A DNA stretch of 64,000 nt from Lunatimonas lonarensis (GTDB taxonomy: Bacteria; Bacteroidota; Bacteroidia; Cytophagales; Cyclobacteriaceae): NCBI RefSeq assembly GCF_000390185.1, contig NZ_AQHR01000022.1, forward strand, positions 147,575 to 211,574, given 5' to 3'. The notes under the pieces were generated by a model. It saw only the letters and a program-made list of their open reading frames with translations. It did no database searches and was not told the origin of the DNA. The position numbers were made by a program, and so were the translations under genes. Positions 34,055 through 43,702 of this stretch are shown one piece after another. How positions within the stretch are numbered: position 1 is the stretch's first letter; every line of letters starts with the position of its first letter.

Positions 34055-35156
34055 GCTGGTTTCGCCAGGCATACACCAACATGGGCAACTGCGCATAGCT
34101 CTGCACTCCCGCTTTTACTCCTTGGGTTTTGAGGTAAAGATCGTTGGATTTTCTGCTCACTTCGGAAAAAAGTGGGGTAATGGAAAGGATGTTTCTACGG
34201 ATGGAAGCAAGGTCGTTTACCACACCTACCGGTAGTGTCGCCGTAAAATCGCGGTAACTATCGGGATTGATCCTATACAGGTCATTCAACTGATATCGTA
34301 ACAGCTTAAGTTGTCCGGAATATTTGAGCAGCATAGATTCGCTATTGGTGCAGATAACCCAAGCAATAAAGTTGGCCTCCCCTTCATCGGTGACTCCGTA
34401 GCTATGTGCCATTTCATGGGCGATGGTGAATGGCTTTTCCAAGGCATGTAAACTTGGATCGAGGTAACTCTCACCAGTAAAGGGGAAATAAATGCCATAA
34501 ATACCCATGTGCCGCATAAATCCAGCAGGATAAAACTGGCGTGTTCTGGGCTTACCCGAATAATTCAAGCCCAAAAGATAGAGGTTCTCTCCTACCTCAC
34601 GCCTTACCAATTCTTCCAGTTCCGGGTAGTCCACGGTCTCTTCGATGGCAGCAGTGTCCCTTCGAATATAGGGCCTGTACTGAGCGAGTAGGTTTCGGGT
34701 AAGCTCCATTTCCTCTACTAGTCGTGCTTCGTCTAACGGAACCGGCCGCAGGTCAAGCTGGGCAAAAATCGGCAAACGCTGATAGTTAAAACCCCAAAGC
34801 ACCAAAAAGAAAAACACCAATAGGCCCAGTCCATTGCACATAGACCGAACTGTATACCAAGAACGATCTTTCCATCCCCGGTAACGACGGAAGAACAACC
34901 AAAAAAAATGGATAAGCACAGCCAATGCCGACGCTGCAAACAGGTAAACGGTAGGGAAAGGAAGGGTAGACAAGGTTGCGTCCAGGCTGTTTCGGATCAC
35001 CGGAAAAATAGTCCTCGAGTACAGCTCTTCCGTACCTTCAGGAAAGCGTCCAGCCACGTAGCGTATCAATAGGGCAAAAACACCCAGTACACTCCAGGTC
35101 CAGTTTCCAGTCAGCCTTATCCCGACCCCTTCAGGCGGCGGAACATGCTGCATCAC
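34041..35156 (-). CDS. DUF3810-family membrane protein with HEXXH motif
   Basis: A 371-residue protein with three N-terminal membrane helices (about 15-34, 63-85 and 98-117), then a soluble domain. A clear zinc-protease-like signature HEMAHSYGV is followed by DEGEANFIA, with a Glu placed as the third ligand would be, so a membrane-anchored metallopeptidase is likely. Activity is not proven for the family. The ATG at 35156 overlaps the stop of the Nfu gene by four bases, an arrangement typical of translational coupling. The 3' end overlaps the convergent coiled-coil gene by 14 bp. Confidence 0.85.
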   Translation of the reverse strand: MMQHVPPPEGVGIRLTGNWTWSVLGVFALLIRYVAGRFPEGTEELYSRTIFPVIRNSLDATLSTLPFPTVYLFAASALAVLIHFFWLFFRRYRGWKDRSWYTVRSMCNGLGLLVFFFLVLWGFNYQRLPIFAQLDLRPVPLDEARLVEEMELTRNLLAQYRPYIRRDTAAIEETVDYPELEELVRREVGENLYLLGLNYSGKPRTRQFYPAGFMRHMGIYGIYFPFTGESYLDPSLHALEKPFTIAHEMAHSYGVTDEGEANFIAWVICTNSESMLLKYSGQLKLLRYQLNDLYRINPDSYRDFTATLPVGVVNDLASIRRNILSITPLFSEVSRKSNDLYLKTQGVKAGVQSYAQLPMLVYAWRNQLKGI

Positions 35157-35734
35157 GCACTTGCAGCTTCTACGGCTTTGACTTCAGGAAGCATACGTGT
35201 CAAGAGGTTCTCTATACCGGCCTTGAGCGTAATGGTACTGGACGGACAGCCGGAGCAGGATCCCTGAAGCAACACCTTGACAGTGCCTTCATGAAAACTA
35301 TGAAAGACGATGGCTCCCCCATCCTGCTCTACTGCTGGTCTGATATATTCATCCAAAATACCCTTTATCTTCTTTACCGTCTCGCTATCTGATTCGTCAA
35401 ACAACGGATCTTCGTTGACTACTACTTGTACCGCTGCTTTGCCAGACTCCAAAAAGCCCTTGATATGGTTTCTGATAAAATCCTGTATATCTGACCACTC
35501 CACCGACTCGCTTTTGGTGACGGTCACAAAATTGGAAGCTATAAAAACGCGTTCAACCGCGGCGAAATTAAAGAGTTCCTTCGCCAATGGTGAACTATCG
35601 GTGCTCTCCGCGTTTGGATAATCATAGCTTAGGCCTTCGTCGGAGAGCATGAAATTGGCCACAAACTTCAGCGAATTTGGATTGGGATTGGCCTCCATGT
35701 ACAGGTGTACGGGCCTTTTCTGTGCTTGCAACAT
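35153..35734 (-). CDS. NifU/Nfu-type iron-sulfur carrier protein
   Basis: A 193-residue Fe-S scaffold or carrier. It has an N-terminal Nfu_N domain (about 10-95, with NPNSLKFV) and a C-terminal NifU domain (about 110-185) with the cluster-binding CxxC in GSCSGCPSS. It would deliver 4Fe-4S clusters to apo-proteins. QueG, encoded about 8 kb away, is one possible client among many. Its stop overlaps the start of the DUF3810 metalloprotease-like gene, so the two are made together for reasons unknown. Confidence 0.92.
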   Translation of the reverse strand: MLQAQKRPVHLYMEANPNPNSLKFVANFMLSDEGLSYDYPNAESTDSSPLAKELFNFAAVERVFIASNFVTVTKSESVEWSDIQDFIRNHIKGFLESGKAAVQVVVNEDPLFDESDSETVKKIKGILDEYIRPAVEQDGGAIVFHSFHEGTVKVLLQGSCSGCPSSTITLKAGIENLLTRMLPEVKAVEAASA

Positions 35735-35850
35735 GGTTTGATTGATTCTTTACCCATTTTTAACAGCAAAGCCGGCAATTAGTTCCTACTCGGAACAAAT
35801 TTCCGGCCAGCTCAAAGATCAGCCCACGATTACTTTGCGGCGGCACCTAA

Positions 35851-37113
35851 TTATTCAAGGGGATTTTCCAATTTCCCCATAAAAAGTATGGCTCCGCTGT
35901 GCTTCTCTTGGATGAAAAAGACAAAGGGCTTGTCCAATACGAGCGTCCAGGGCCCACTGGGCGGCATGCTGACACGCTCAATGATTTCGACGATCGTGGC
36001 TGCGGCAGCTTCCGTACCCTTCTCATCTACTTCAATAAGTGCTTCGTGGATCACCCTGCTTATTTTGAGTTGATCTGTTGGGTTTGAAAAAAGCTCAGTA
36101 AAATTATCCGGATGAAAATCAAATGGCTTTTCCAAACCCAAATCGACCAGATCTGCTGCCATATCGGGGATCTTGTAACTAAATTTGAATTTGGGCATTT
36201 TTAGTATCATGTTACGCTCCTGGCCCTGATTTCTCCATATGGTAAGGTTCTCCAAAGTGAGCCTTTCGGCCAAAGCCTCTGTATTTCCATCTTGCCCATA
36301 CACTATCCCCATCGTGAATTGACCCGAACTGTAGGGGAGTTCAATGTAGCCGTACTCCGGTGTTGAAAAAACGTGGAAAGCAGCCGGCTCCCCTAAATCC
36401 ATCATGTCCACCATCACTTCCCGGCCCGGCTGGGGAAAAAACCTTTCCTTTTTTGTGTTCGCTTTGGGAAAGTTATAGGTCCAGTCCCCTTTAAAATAGA
36501 TGGCGTTGACCAGATACATCACCGCGTTTGCCGGAATATTGTCCAGCATGTCCTTGATCAAGTTATTGGTCTGCTGCGCTATCCAGTTGTTGATAATGTT
36601 GACCGAGTTGGGGTTGAGCATATCCAGAGGTGCTATTTCCGCTCCATAGTATTCCCGTGCGGCTTGTTTGAATGGCGGCTTGACTTGGTATCCCTCCCTA
36701 TACCAGATTGCATTGGCTATGGCCAGTTTTACCTGAGGGTCCAATTGCAAAAGAAACGCGGTCAAATCTCTTGCCGCTTTATTAGCCGCATCCAAACTGA
36801 TATCCTCCACCTCCAACAACCTTTTGAACTCTTCCAAAACCTCTCCTCTATTGCCATTCATGGTCATGGAAAGAGCCTGATGTACACTGTAAGGACTGAT
36901 AAACAGGTTAGTGCCTTGATTACTCTTGGCAACCTGCCCAAACAGCTTCAACGCAAAAAGTGTGCTGGCGTCTGACAATTGCTGCTCATGAACCGCCAAC
37001 TCCCGGATATTGGCAGTAACAGGGCCAACGAGCACATCCTCAACATCGTCTTGGGGAACACAGGACAACACGGCAATCAGTGAAATCAGAAGGAGTAGGC
37101 TGTAGGTTTTCAT
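35851..37113 (-). CDS. Serpin-family lipoprotein
   Basis: A 420-residue serine/cysteine protease inhibitor. I start it at the ATG at 37113, which gives a lipoprotein signal with lipobox AVLSC (Cys18). The longer frame to 37155 would put that signal inside the protein. The serpin fold follows (about 55-418): NLFISPYSVHQALSM, NAIYFKGDW, and near the C-terminus the hinge EKGTEAAAATI and FVFFIQEKHSGAILFMGKL. The small-residue hinge is what inhibitory serpins need for loop insertion. The reactive loop continues into EIIERVSMPP. The target protease is unknown. Confidence 0.95.
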   Translation of the reverse strand: MKTYSLLLLISLIAVLSCVPQDDVEDVLVGPVTANIRELAVHEQQLSDASTLFALKLFGQVAKSNQGTNLFISPYSVHQALSMTMNGNRGEVLEEFKRLLEVEDISLDAANKAARDLTAFLLQLDPQVKLAIANAIWYREGYQVKPPFKQAAREYYGAEIAPLDMLNPNSVNIINNWIAQQTNNLIKDMLDNIPANAVMYLVNAIYFKGDWTYNFPKANTKKERFFPQPGREVMVDMMDLGEPAAFHVFSTPEYGYIELPYSSGQFTMGIVYGQDGNTEALAERLTLENLTIWRNQGQERNMILKMPKFKFSYKIPDMAADLVDLGLEKPFDFHPDNFTELFSNPTDQLKISRVIHEALIEVDEKGTEAAAATIVEIIERVSMPPSGPWTLVLDKPFVFFIQEKHSGAILFMGKLENPLE

Positions 37114-37308
37114 ATGATTATAATTGTTGATCGGTAATAATAAGACGTAAATCATGTGGAAAACGCTACATGATCACACTGAATATTTTATAGGGATAAA
37201 ACCAAAAGACACCAATCCCTAAAATCAACCCAATCAACCCCTTGCATAAACCCGGAAAGGGTCGTACTTTTTATCATCAAATAAGTGCTGCCCAAAACCC
37301 AGATAGCC

Positions 37309-39252
37309 ATGAATCACCACCCTCCGCAAAGATCCACCATTGAGTTTGTTCAAAATGGCACCCTATCTACCAAGAAACGGGGACTATCCTTATTGCTTTC
37401 CCTATGCCTCTACCTTGTGTCTTTTGCATCTATCGCCCAAGGCCTCACCTTAGTCCATGAGGGCCGATCAAATTACCGAATCGTGCTGCCCCACCAGCCT
37501 GATGTGCAGGAGATCCAAGCCGCAAAAGTTCTTCAGGATTACCTGTTTCGGATTTCAGGCACACTACTCCCCCTGATGCACGACAACCATCCCTCCACAG
37601 ATAGGGAGATACTTATAGGCCGCACCAACCGACCCGAATCGAAATCAATCGACTTCGCGACACTGGGGGAAGAAGGCCTTACCGTACGAACCGAGGCGCA
37701 GAAGCTCGTTCTAGCGGGAGGGCCGAAAAAGGGAGTAATCAATGCCGTCTATACGTTTTTGGAGGAGGAGTTGGGATGCAAAAAATACACTTCCCGGGTG
37801 ACTCAGGTGCCAACTATGAAAACCATTCAGCTCGGCAGCATCAACCAAACGACTATCCCGGTATTTTCATTCCGGGACGTTTACTACCAAGATGTGTACG
37901 ATACGGAATTTATGGATTGGCACGGGCTGCACTCCTTCGGTGGCAAGGGCTCTTCCCCCACCGAGTGGGGTTATTGGGTCCACACCTTTCACAACCTGCT
38001 GGATCCAGCGGAATACGGCGAATCAAACCCGGAATACTTTAGCTTTTACGATGGGCAGCGGCATGCCGGACTGATTCCCTCCTGGGATGGTTTCAGCGTG
38101 CAGCCGGAGTCACAATTGTGCCTCAGCAATCCGAAGGTATTGGATATCGTCTGTGCCAACTTGGCAAAGGCTATTGAAAAGAAGCCTGAAGCGCGCTACT
38201 GGTCGGTAAGCCAAAACGACAATGTGCGCTATTGCCAATGCGAGCACTGTGCCGCCTTGGACAAAAAATACGCCGCTTATTCCCCGGAGGAAAAAATGTA
38301 CACCACCCACGGCAGCAAGTACCCTGCGCTGGGCATGGGATCCATGTTGTGGTTTGTCAATCAGGTGGCCGAACGCTTTCCTGACAAGACCATTTCCACC
38401 CTAGCCTACCAATACACCCGCGTACCGCCAAAGGACATTGTGCCCCGGGAAAACGTCAATATCATGCTTTGCAGCATTGAGAGCACGCGCAACGAGCCAT
38501 TGGAGGGCGGAGATCCGGATTTTGCGAGCGATCTGATCGGTTGGGGAAAAATCACCGACAACATCTTGGTATGGGACTATAACATCCAGTTTTCCCACCT
38601 GCTGGCCCCGTTTCCGAACCTTTTCACTCTGCAGCCAAACATCCAGTTTCTCCGAGACAACCGGGTGAGCGCGGTATTTGCGCAGGGAAACATTCAACAT
38701 GGCGGAGAATTCGCCGAACTCCGCGCCTACATGCTGTCCAAATTGCTTAAAAATCCGGATGTGAATATCCAGGCAGAAATGGATGGTTTTTTGTTGGCCT
38801 ATTATGGACAGGCCGCAGGCCATATCAAGCAGTACATCAACCTACTGCATGACCACAACCAAGGATACCAGAACCGCAAACTCTCTATCTTCGGATCTCC
38901 CATTCAGGAGCAGGACAGCTTTTTGACGCCGGAACTGATCAACGCCTACGAAGCAATCTTCTCCAAAGCCAGCTATGCCGTCCGCCATGATCCTGTTTTG
39001 CTGGAACGTGTGACATCGGCAAAACTCCCCCTGATCTATGCCCGTTTGGAAATTGCCCGGGCAGTAGGCCGGGAGGCGTGGGAGTCGTTAGGGACAGAAC
39101 AACAAGGCCATAGAGGACTTCCTGTCAACATCAGTGAATTCCTCTACGAATTGACCTATCATGCAATCAAAACAGGGGTAAGCCGGTATTCGGAATGGCA
39201 TACCACGCCGCAGGAGTACATGGCAAAATACCCTGCTGAAAAAAAAGAATAA
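37309..39252 (+). CDS. Secreted DUF4838-domain protein, glycoside-hydrolase-like
   Basis: About 647 residues if started at the ATG at 37309. A GTG at 37285 would add eight. A signal-like hydrophobic segment lies near residues 23-45 (ending SIAQG), after an unusually long polar N-terminus. An alpha-glucuronidase-like N-terminal domain follows (about 48-150, with EIQAAKVLQDYLFRISG). A DUF4838 catalytic-barrel-like region comes next (about 160-470), with SVSQNDNVRYCQCEHC. Its conserved Cys pair is typical of that family. DUF4838 proteins are found with polysaccharide-degradation genes, but no such neighbours are here. Exact chemistry is not established. Confidence 0.85.
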   Translation: MNHHPPQRSTIEFVQNGTLSTKKRGLSLLLSLCLYLVSFASIAQGLTLVHEGRSNYRIVLPHQPDVQEIQAAKVLQDYLFRISGTLLPLMHDNHPSTDREILIGRTNRPESKSIDFATLGEEGLTVRTEAQKLVLAGGPKKGVINAVYTFLEEELGCKKYTSRVTQVPTMKTIQLGSINQTTIPVFSFRDVYYQDVYDTEFMDWHGLHSFGGKGSSPTEWGYWVHTFHNLLDPAEYGESNPEYFSFYDGQRHAGLIPSWDGFSVQPESQLCLSNPKVLDIVCANLAKAIEKKPEARYWSVSQNDNVRYCQCEHCAALDKKYAAYSPEEKMYTTHGSKYPALGMGSMLWFVNQVAERFPDKTISTLAYQYTRVPPKDIVPRENVNIMLCSIESTRNEPLEGGDPDFASDLIGWGKITDNILVWDYNIQFSHLLAPFPNLFTLQPNIQFLRDNRVSAVFAQGNIQHGGEFAELRAYMLSKLLKNPDVNIQAEMDGFLLAYYGQAAGHIKQYINLLHDHNQGYQNRKLSIFGSPIQEQDSFLTPELINAYEAIFSKASYAVRHDPVLLERVTSAKLPLIYARLEIARAVGREAWESLGTEQQGHRGLPVNISEFLYELTYHAIKTGVSRYSEWHTTPQEYMAKYPAEKKE

Positions 39253-39277
39253 AAAACTCATCCATTTCTCAAAAAAG

Positions 39278-39314
39278 CCTGATTCCCTCGAAGGCTCGCT
39301 CCGAGGGAATCAGG
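39278..39314 (-). terminator. Terminator for the minus-strand lipoprotein gene
   Basis: Thirteen-bp perfect inverted repeat CCTGATTCCCTCG/CGAGGGAATCAGG with an 11-nt loop. It is followed by T6 on the minus strand (A6 at 39271-39276), but by no T-tract on the plus strand. Confidence 0.8.
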
Positions 39315-39323
39315 AAAACATTT

Positions 39324-39512
39324 CTAATGGACCATGACGTCTGTGTCGGTCGAATTGAGATTAACTACGGGCTTTTCCGGATCCCGCGGTAATTCAGGAT
39401 CCGCTGGATCGGGTGTGACTTGGGTAGGATCAGTTCCTCCCAAAGGTTCTTCTTCGGTGACGCAGGCTGCAAAAACGAGCAGGATCAGAAAATAGTAAAC
39501 GAGTTATTTCAT
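39324..39512 (-). pseudogene. Small lipoprotein gene with a TAA stop at codon 3
   Basis: In one frame from the ATG at 39510-39512 to the TAG at 39324-39326 (63 codons), the only break is TAA at 39504-39506 (codon 3). Read through, it gives MK-x-LVYYFLILLVFAAC, a textbook lipoprotein signal. An acidic, Pro/Asp-rich mature part of about 43 residues follows (TDPTQVTPDPADPELP). No ATG, GTG or TTG lies between the stop and the lipobox. A strong terminator for this strand stands directly after it, which supports a real transcription unit. It is either a very recent nonsense mutation, a sequencing error or a case of unusual initiation. Function unknown. Confidence 0.6.
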
Positions 39513-39688
39513 AAAATTTGGACTGTTAGATGCTATCCAGTTAAAAAAACCCACCAAAAAGCACTATCGCCAAAGACGCCAGCACTTGGGTGAGCAATCG
39601 GGCAAAAATGCCCTTTTTCCCCCAAAGCAAAATTTCCGTAGAAAAAGAATTGAATCTATTGAAAGCAATCAGCAACTATTCCCCTTGC
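39513..39688. other. Intergenic spacer before the symporter gene
   Basis: With the two elements just listed, this completes the 436-bp gap between the DUF4838 and symporter genes. It contains a short GGGCA-AAAA-TGCCC hairpin followed by T5 near 39598-39617, which could end plus-strand transcription from the DUF4838 gene. Nothing else is recognised. Confidence 0.4.
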
Positions 39689-41023
39689 TCAAATTTCTGG
39701 ATCGGGGGTCAAGGGGTTGGAAGCCCGGATCATGCCATCAGGAAGTTCCCCTTCGGTAGAGGCTACTACCGTGCAGACCATCGCGTCACCGGTGACATTT
39801 ACTACCGTACGAAACATGTCTATGATCCGATCCGGAGCCAAAATCAGCGCGATACCCGCTGCGGGAACGCTGATGGACTCCAGTACAATGATGAGCATGA
39901 TAAGCCCTGCCCCTGGTACACCCGCCGTGCCGATAGAAGCCAGCGTGGCAGTAAGCACTATCATCAGCTGCTGCGTGAGCGTCAGGTCCATTCCTAGAGC
40001 CTGAGCGATAAAAACAGAAGCTACTCCTTGGTACAGACTGGTCCCATCCATGTTGATCGTGGCTCCCAAAGGCAGCACAAAGCTGCTTACCTCCTCAGAG
40101 ACACCCAGCTCCTTCTCTACCTGTCGCATGGTAACGGGTAGGGTAGCCGAACTGGAGCTCGTGGAAAAGGCCAATAGTTGCGCTGGTCGCAACGCCTTGA
40201 AAAAATCCATGTACTTCACCTTGGTAAAAGCCATCAGTATCAACGGATAGGTCAACATAATCATCACGAGGAGCCCTCCAATTACTACCAAGCTGTATTT
40301 TAACAGTGCCAAAAGCAATGCAACCGCTGAGTCCGGATTGTCTCCGGTAATTTCCACAATTAGCGACGCCATCAGGGCAAAAACCCCATAGGGTGCAATC
40401 ATCATGATAAACCCTACGATCTGAATGATCACGTCGTTCATCCCGTCAAAAAAGGCAATTACCGGCTTGGCCTTGCTCTTTGGTATTTTCAGAAGTGCTA
40501 TCCCAACAATAATGGCGAAAAACACCACTTGCAACATACTCCCGTTATTGGTTGTTGCCAAGAAAACATTTTCCGGAACCATATCGACAAAGGGCTGTAG
40601 CGGACTTTGTTGCTTCAGGGATTCCGCAGCGCTGGTTTTTGTACCCACACTCTCGTCATACAGTGCCATCAGGTTATCCCGAGTGTCCACCGGCAAACTT
40701 TTACCTGGCTTAAAAAGGTTTACCAACAGCAGGCCCAGCGTCACGGATAGCACTGTGGTAATCATATAGGCCGTGATGGTTTTACCACCAATTCTCCCCA
40801 GCTTAGTAACATCTCCGAGGTTGGACACTCCCACAATCAATGATGCCAGTACCAAAGGCACGGCTATCATCTTTAGGGAATTGATAAAAACCGTCCCAAT
40901 AGGCTTGATGTAGTTGATGACAAAGTCCGGTGAAATGCCGAATTTGACGATGATGAGGCCCAGGACAAGTCCTAAAACCAACCCTAGGATGATCTGGGTG
41001 TGCAGCGGTAGCCTTTTTTTCAT
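39689..41023 (-). CDS. Dicarboxylate/amino acid:cation symporter (DAACS family)
   Basis: A 444-residue inner-membrane carrier of the GltP/DctA type, importing glutamate, aspartate or C4-dicarboxylates with H+ or Na+. Eight TM helices and two re-entrant loops are expected. The serine-rich first hairpin appears as FSTSSSSATLPVT, and the second-half motif as LPLGATINMDGTSLYQ. The TM8 region shows VPGAGLIML then LAPDRIIDMFRT and NVTGDA. It lies 26 bp after aroC on the same strand, with no functional link evident. Substrate cannot be decided by eye. Confidence 0.95.
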   Translation of the reverse strand: MKKRLPLHTQIILGLVLGLVLGLIIVKFGISPDFVINYIKPIGTVFINSLKMIAVPLVLASLIVGVSNLGDVTKLGRIGGKTITAYMITTVLSVTLGLLLVNLFKPGKSLPVDTRDNLMALYDESVGTKTSAAESLKQQSPLQPFVDMVPENVFLATTNNGSMLQVVFFAIIVGIALLKIPKSKAKPVIAFFDGMNDVIIQIVGFIMMIAPYGVFALMASLIVEITGDNPDSAVALLLALLKYSLVVIGGLLVMIMLTYPLILMAFTKVKYMDFFKALRPAQLLAFSTSSSSATLPVTMRQVEKELGVSEEVSSFVLPLGATINMDGTSLYQGVASVFIAQALGMDLTLTQQLMIVLTATLASIGTAGVPGAGLIMLIIVLESISVPAAGIALILAPDRIIDMFRTVVNVTGDAMVCTVVASTEGELPDGMIRASNPLTPDPEI

Positions 41024-41049
41024 AAATCAGTGGTTAGTGGTGGTATAGT

Positions 41050-42126
41050 CTATAGTTTGCTGAGTCGGTTGAGCAGTAGAAAATCGGCCAAAACCAAGGC
41101 ACACATCGCCTCCACAATGGGTACGGCCCTTGGAACCACACAGGGGTCATGCCTTCCCTTTCCAGAAACGACTGTGCTTTCCCCAGCCTCGTTTACACTT
41201 TCTTGGTCCTGCATGATGGTAGCAACGGGTTTAAAGGCAACCCGGAAATAAATATCCTCGCCATTGGAGATGCCACCTTGAATTCCGCCTGAATGGTTGG
41301 TGCGGGTACGAATGCGATCCCCTTCCTTGTAAAACGCATCATTGTGTTCGGAACCCCTCATCTGCACACCTTCAAATCCGCTACCGTATTCAAAGCCCTT
41401 GACGGCGTTAATGCTCAACATGGCGTGACCCAGTGCTGCATGCAGGCGGTCAAATACCGGTTCTCCCAAACCTGGGGGTACGCCGGCTGCCACGCATGAA
41501 ACCACGCCACCCACTGTGTCGCGATCTTTTCTGATCTCATCGATGTAGGCAATCATTTTTTCGGCCAGCTCCGGATCTGGGCATCGAACGATGTTCCTTT
41601 CCGTCAAAGTTAAATCCAACTCAGAATAGTGCTTCTCGAGCTTGATAGGTCCTGCTTGGCTAACATAAGCCTGAACGGTTACGCCAAAACTACGCAGCAT
41701 CAACTTTGCCACAGCACCCGCTGCCACGCGGGCGGCAGTTTCCCTCGCGCTGCTTCTTCCCCCACCTCGGTAGTCACGCACGCCAAACTTGTGATGATAG
41801 GTATAGTCTGCGTGGGAAGGTCTAAACTTATCGGCTATATGCGAATAGTCCTTGCTCTTCTGGTCGGTATTCAGGATAACGATCGAAATGGGTGTACCCG
41901 TGCTTTTCCCTTCAAACACTCCTGAAAGTATCTGAAATTCGTCTTCCTCCTTCCGCTGGGTAGTTATTTTGGATTGGCCGGGCTTGCGCCGCTGCATCTC
42001 CGAGCGGATAAAGTCCTCGTCAATTTCTACCCCCGCAGGACAGCCATCTATTATTACTCCGAGGCCCTTACCATGGGATTCGCCAAACGTGGTGATGGCA
42101 AAGACTCTGCCAAATGTATTTCGCAT
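41050..42126 (-). CDS. aroC: Chorismate synthase
   Basis: The last common step of aromatic amino-acid synthesis: elimination of phosphate from EPSP to chorismate, using reduced FMN. It has 358 residues. Signature motifs are [18 protein letters not shown] at the N-terminus, the central [13 protein letters not shown] and the C-terminal [18 protein letters not shown]. The start at 42126 gives the standard MRNTFGRVF opening and lies 3 bp from the 3' end of batD, so the two are probably in one transcript. Other aro genes are elsewhere. Confidence 0.97.
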   Translation of the reverse strand: MRNTFGRVFAITTFGESHGKGLGVIIDGCPAGVEIDEDFIRSEMQRRKPGQSKITTQRKEEDEFQILSGVFEGKSTGTPISIVILNTDQKSKDYSHIADKFRPSHADYTYHHKFGVRDYRGGGRSSARETAARVAAGAVAKLMLRSFGVTVQAYVSQAGPIKLEKHYSELDLTLTERNIVRCPDPELAEKMIAYIDEIRKDRDTVGGVVSCVAAGVPPGLGEPVFDRLHAALGHAMLSINAVKGFEYGSGFEGVQMRGSEHNDAFYKEGDRIRTRTNHSGGIQGGISNGEDIYFRVAFKPVATIMQDQESVNEAGESTVVSGKGRHDPCVVPRAVPIVEAMCALVLADFLLLNRLSKL

Positions 42127-42129
42127 GAA

Positions 42130-43575
42130 TTATTGTTTCTTAACTATTAGAAAACCCAGCAACACCACTGCCCCTAAGAGCAATAGGTTGATAGCAACCG
42201 AAAAATAGTACTTATATTTTTGGTTTAAAAGGGTATTGTCTTCCACATCGATCAAATCGTAAATCCCCCCTAATCGGGAGGTGGAGATCGCTTGGTTGAT
42301 CTTGCTGTCACCGATCACATTAACTGTCAGAGTTGGGCGCAAGGTATCATACTTTTCCAAGGAGGGATTGAAATAAATCCACTCAAAGTGATCGGATAGG
42401 GCTACCTCCTCGGCCTCATTGAGGGTGATGAAATACCCAAACTCCTTCATTCCCGTGATCCTTCCCCTATTCTTGTTCACCTGAATGCGTTCGCTCGGGT
42501 CGAAGGAGTTGAGCTTTTGGGCATTTCGTTTTCTGGGGGCACGAATAGAACTGATATTCCCCTCTCCGGTGATACCAAAGGTGTAGGTGAAGCCCTCCCC
42601 TGTTGCCACTTGATCGCTGCTTACGCTCTCCCTCAACTGGTAGTTACCCACGCTCACTTCATTTCGCAGGGGATGTGGAGGTAGCGGCTTCACATTTACC
42701 TGCCTTGCCTGTGAATAGAATGTCTTGAAATCCTGCAGTCGGTTGCTGCCAAAAAAGCTTGGATTGCGGGCTACACGGTACTTGATCATTTCCCAGCCCA
42801 CGGAAGGAAAATCGATCACCCCGCTATTGAACGGGAAAAAAGTGGCTTGGTAAATCTTAAACCGGGTCCAGTTCTTTCCGTTGATCTCCACCTTATCGGG
42901 CTGTATGCTCGTTATGTTGAAGTTTTCTTCCCACGCATTGGCAGGTTTGATCTGATTGATGATTTTTTCCAACTGCTTGCCCGCATCGTGAAAATTAAAA
43001 AGAGCCTGATTGTCTTCGGAAAAGAAAAAAGCGAGGGTAACGTTCACTCCCTCTCCCACATAGACTTCATTTTTATCCAATGACAGGGAGAAAAATGCCT
43101 CGTCATCCACCTCTACGTACTCCGGTTCTTCCCTGCCCCCTCCAAAAAAATCATCAAAGGGATCAATGGCACGGCTACGCCCACCCGCACTAGCACGGGC
43201 ATCCACCACGCTGATTGTCTTCCCTGCTGCCGACACATTCCTGCCATTTACCGAAATACTAAACCCATTCAAGGTAAATTGCCCCTTACGAATAGGCTTA
43301 TAGTACTGGATCAGACTGTTGGAGCTGCTCATCTGCCCATTGATGATGTTCATGGAAGAACTCTGGGACACCCCCTGCTTTTGAAAGCCGGGAATCTCAG
43401 GAAGGGGGTCATAGGATCGAATTTTTTCCTCGGAAACCGTAATCTTAATGGTAAAGGTCTCGTTCAGTGCAACTTCATCCGGCCCCAGTTCTATCTTTAC
43501 CTCCTGGGCCGTTGCGGTCAACAAACTTATCGGGAAAAGAAACAAGAAAAGGCAGCTGAATTTCGTTATAGGCAT
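42130..43575 (-). CDS. batD: BatD-family oxygen/aerotolerance protein
   Basis: A 481-residue exported membrane protein. I start it at the ATG at 43575 because it directly precedes a clean signal peptide ending TATAQ. The upstream extension to 43656 looks non-coding. The BatD region includes VKIELGPDEVALNETFTIKITV, repeated Ig-like strands, and a C-terminal TM helix (about 455-475) before a short KKQ tail. Bat proteins were first linked to aerotolerance in Bacteroides and often sit with MoxR and VWA genes, but here batA/B/C/E are absent and aroC follows at 3 bp. So it may be a stand-alone paralogue. Confidence 0.88.
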   Translation of the reverse strand: MPITKFSCLFLFLFPISLLTATAQEVKIELGPDEVALNETFTIKITVSEEKIRSYDPLPEIPGFQKQGVSQSSSMNIINGQMSSSNSLIQYYKPIRKGQFTLNGFSISVNGRNVSAAGKTISVVDARASAGGRSRAIDPFDDFFGGGREEPEYVEVDDEAFFSLSLDKNEVYVGEGVNVTLAFFFSEDNQALFNFHDAGKQLEKIINQIKPANAWEENFNITSIQPDKVEINGKNWTRFKIYQATFFPFNSGVIDFPSVGWEMIKYRVARNPSFFGSNRLQDFKTFYSQARQVNVKPLPPHPLRNEVSVGNYQLRESVSSDQVATGEGFTYTFGITGEGNISSIRAPRKRNAQKLNSFDPSERIQVNKNRGRITGMKEFGYFITLNEAEEVALSDHFEWIYFNPSLEKYDTLRPTLTVNVIGDSKINQAISTSRLGGIYDLIDVEDNTLLNQKYKYYFSVAINLLLLGAVVLLGFLIVKKQ

Positions 43576-43702
43576 GTGAAACACGTTCAGAATCAGATTT
43601 ACAAATAAACGAGTATATTTTAAACGTAACAAATGTATTTTACCTAACGTAAACAACCTTAATATTATTTAACCTTTACGAACCCAATTAAACGATAAGA
43701 CC

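Noticed and set aside
37539..37742. 67-residue minus-strand frame
   Set aside because: Antisense to the DUF4838 gene, with no supporting signal.
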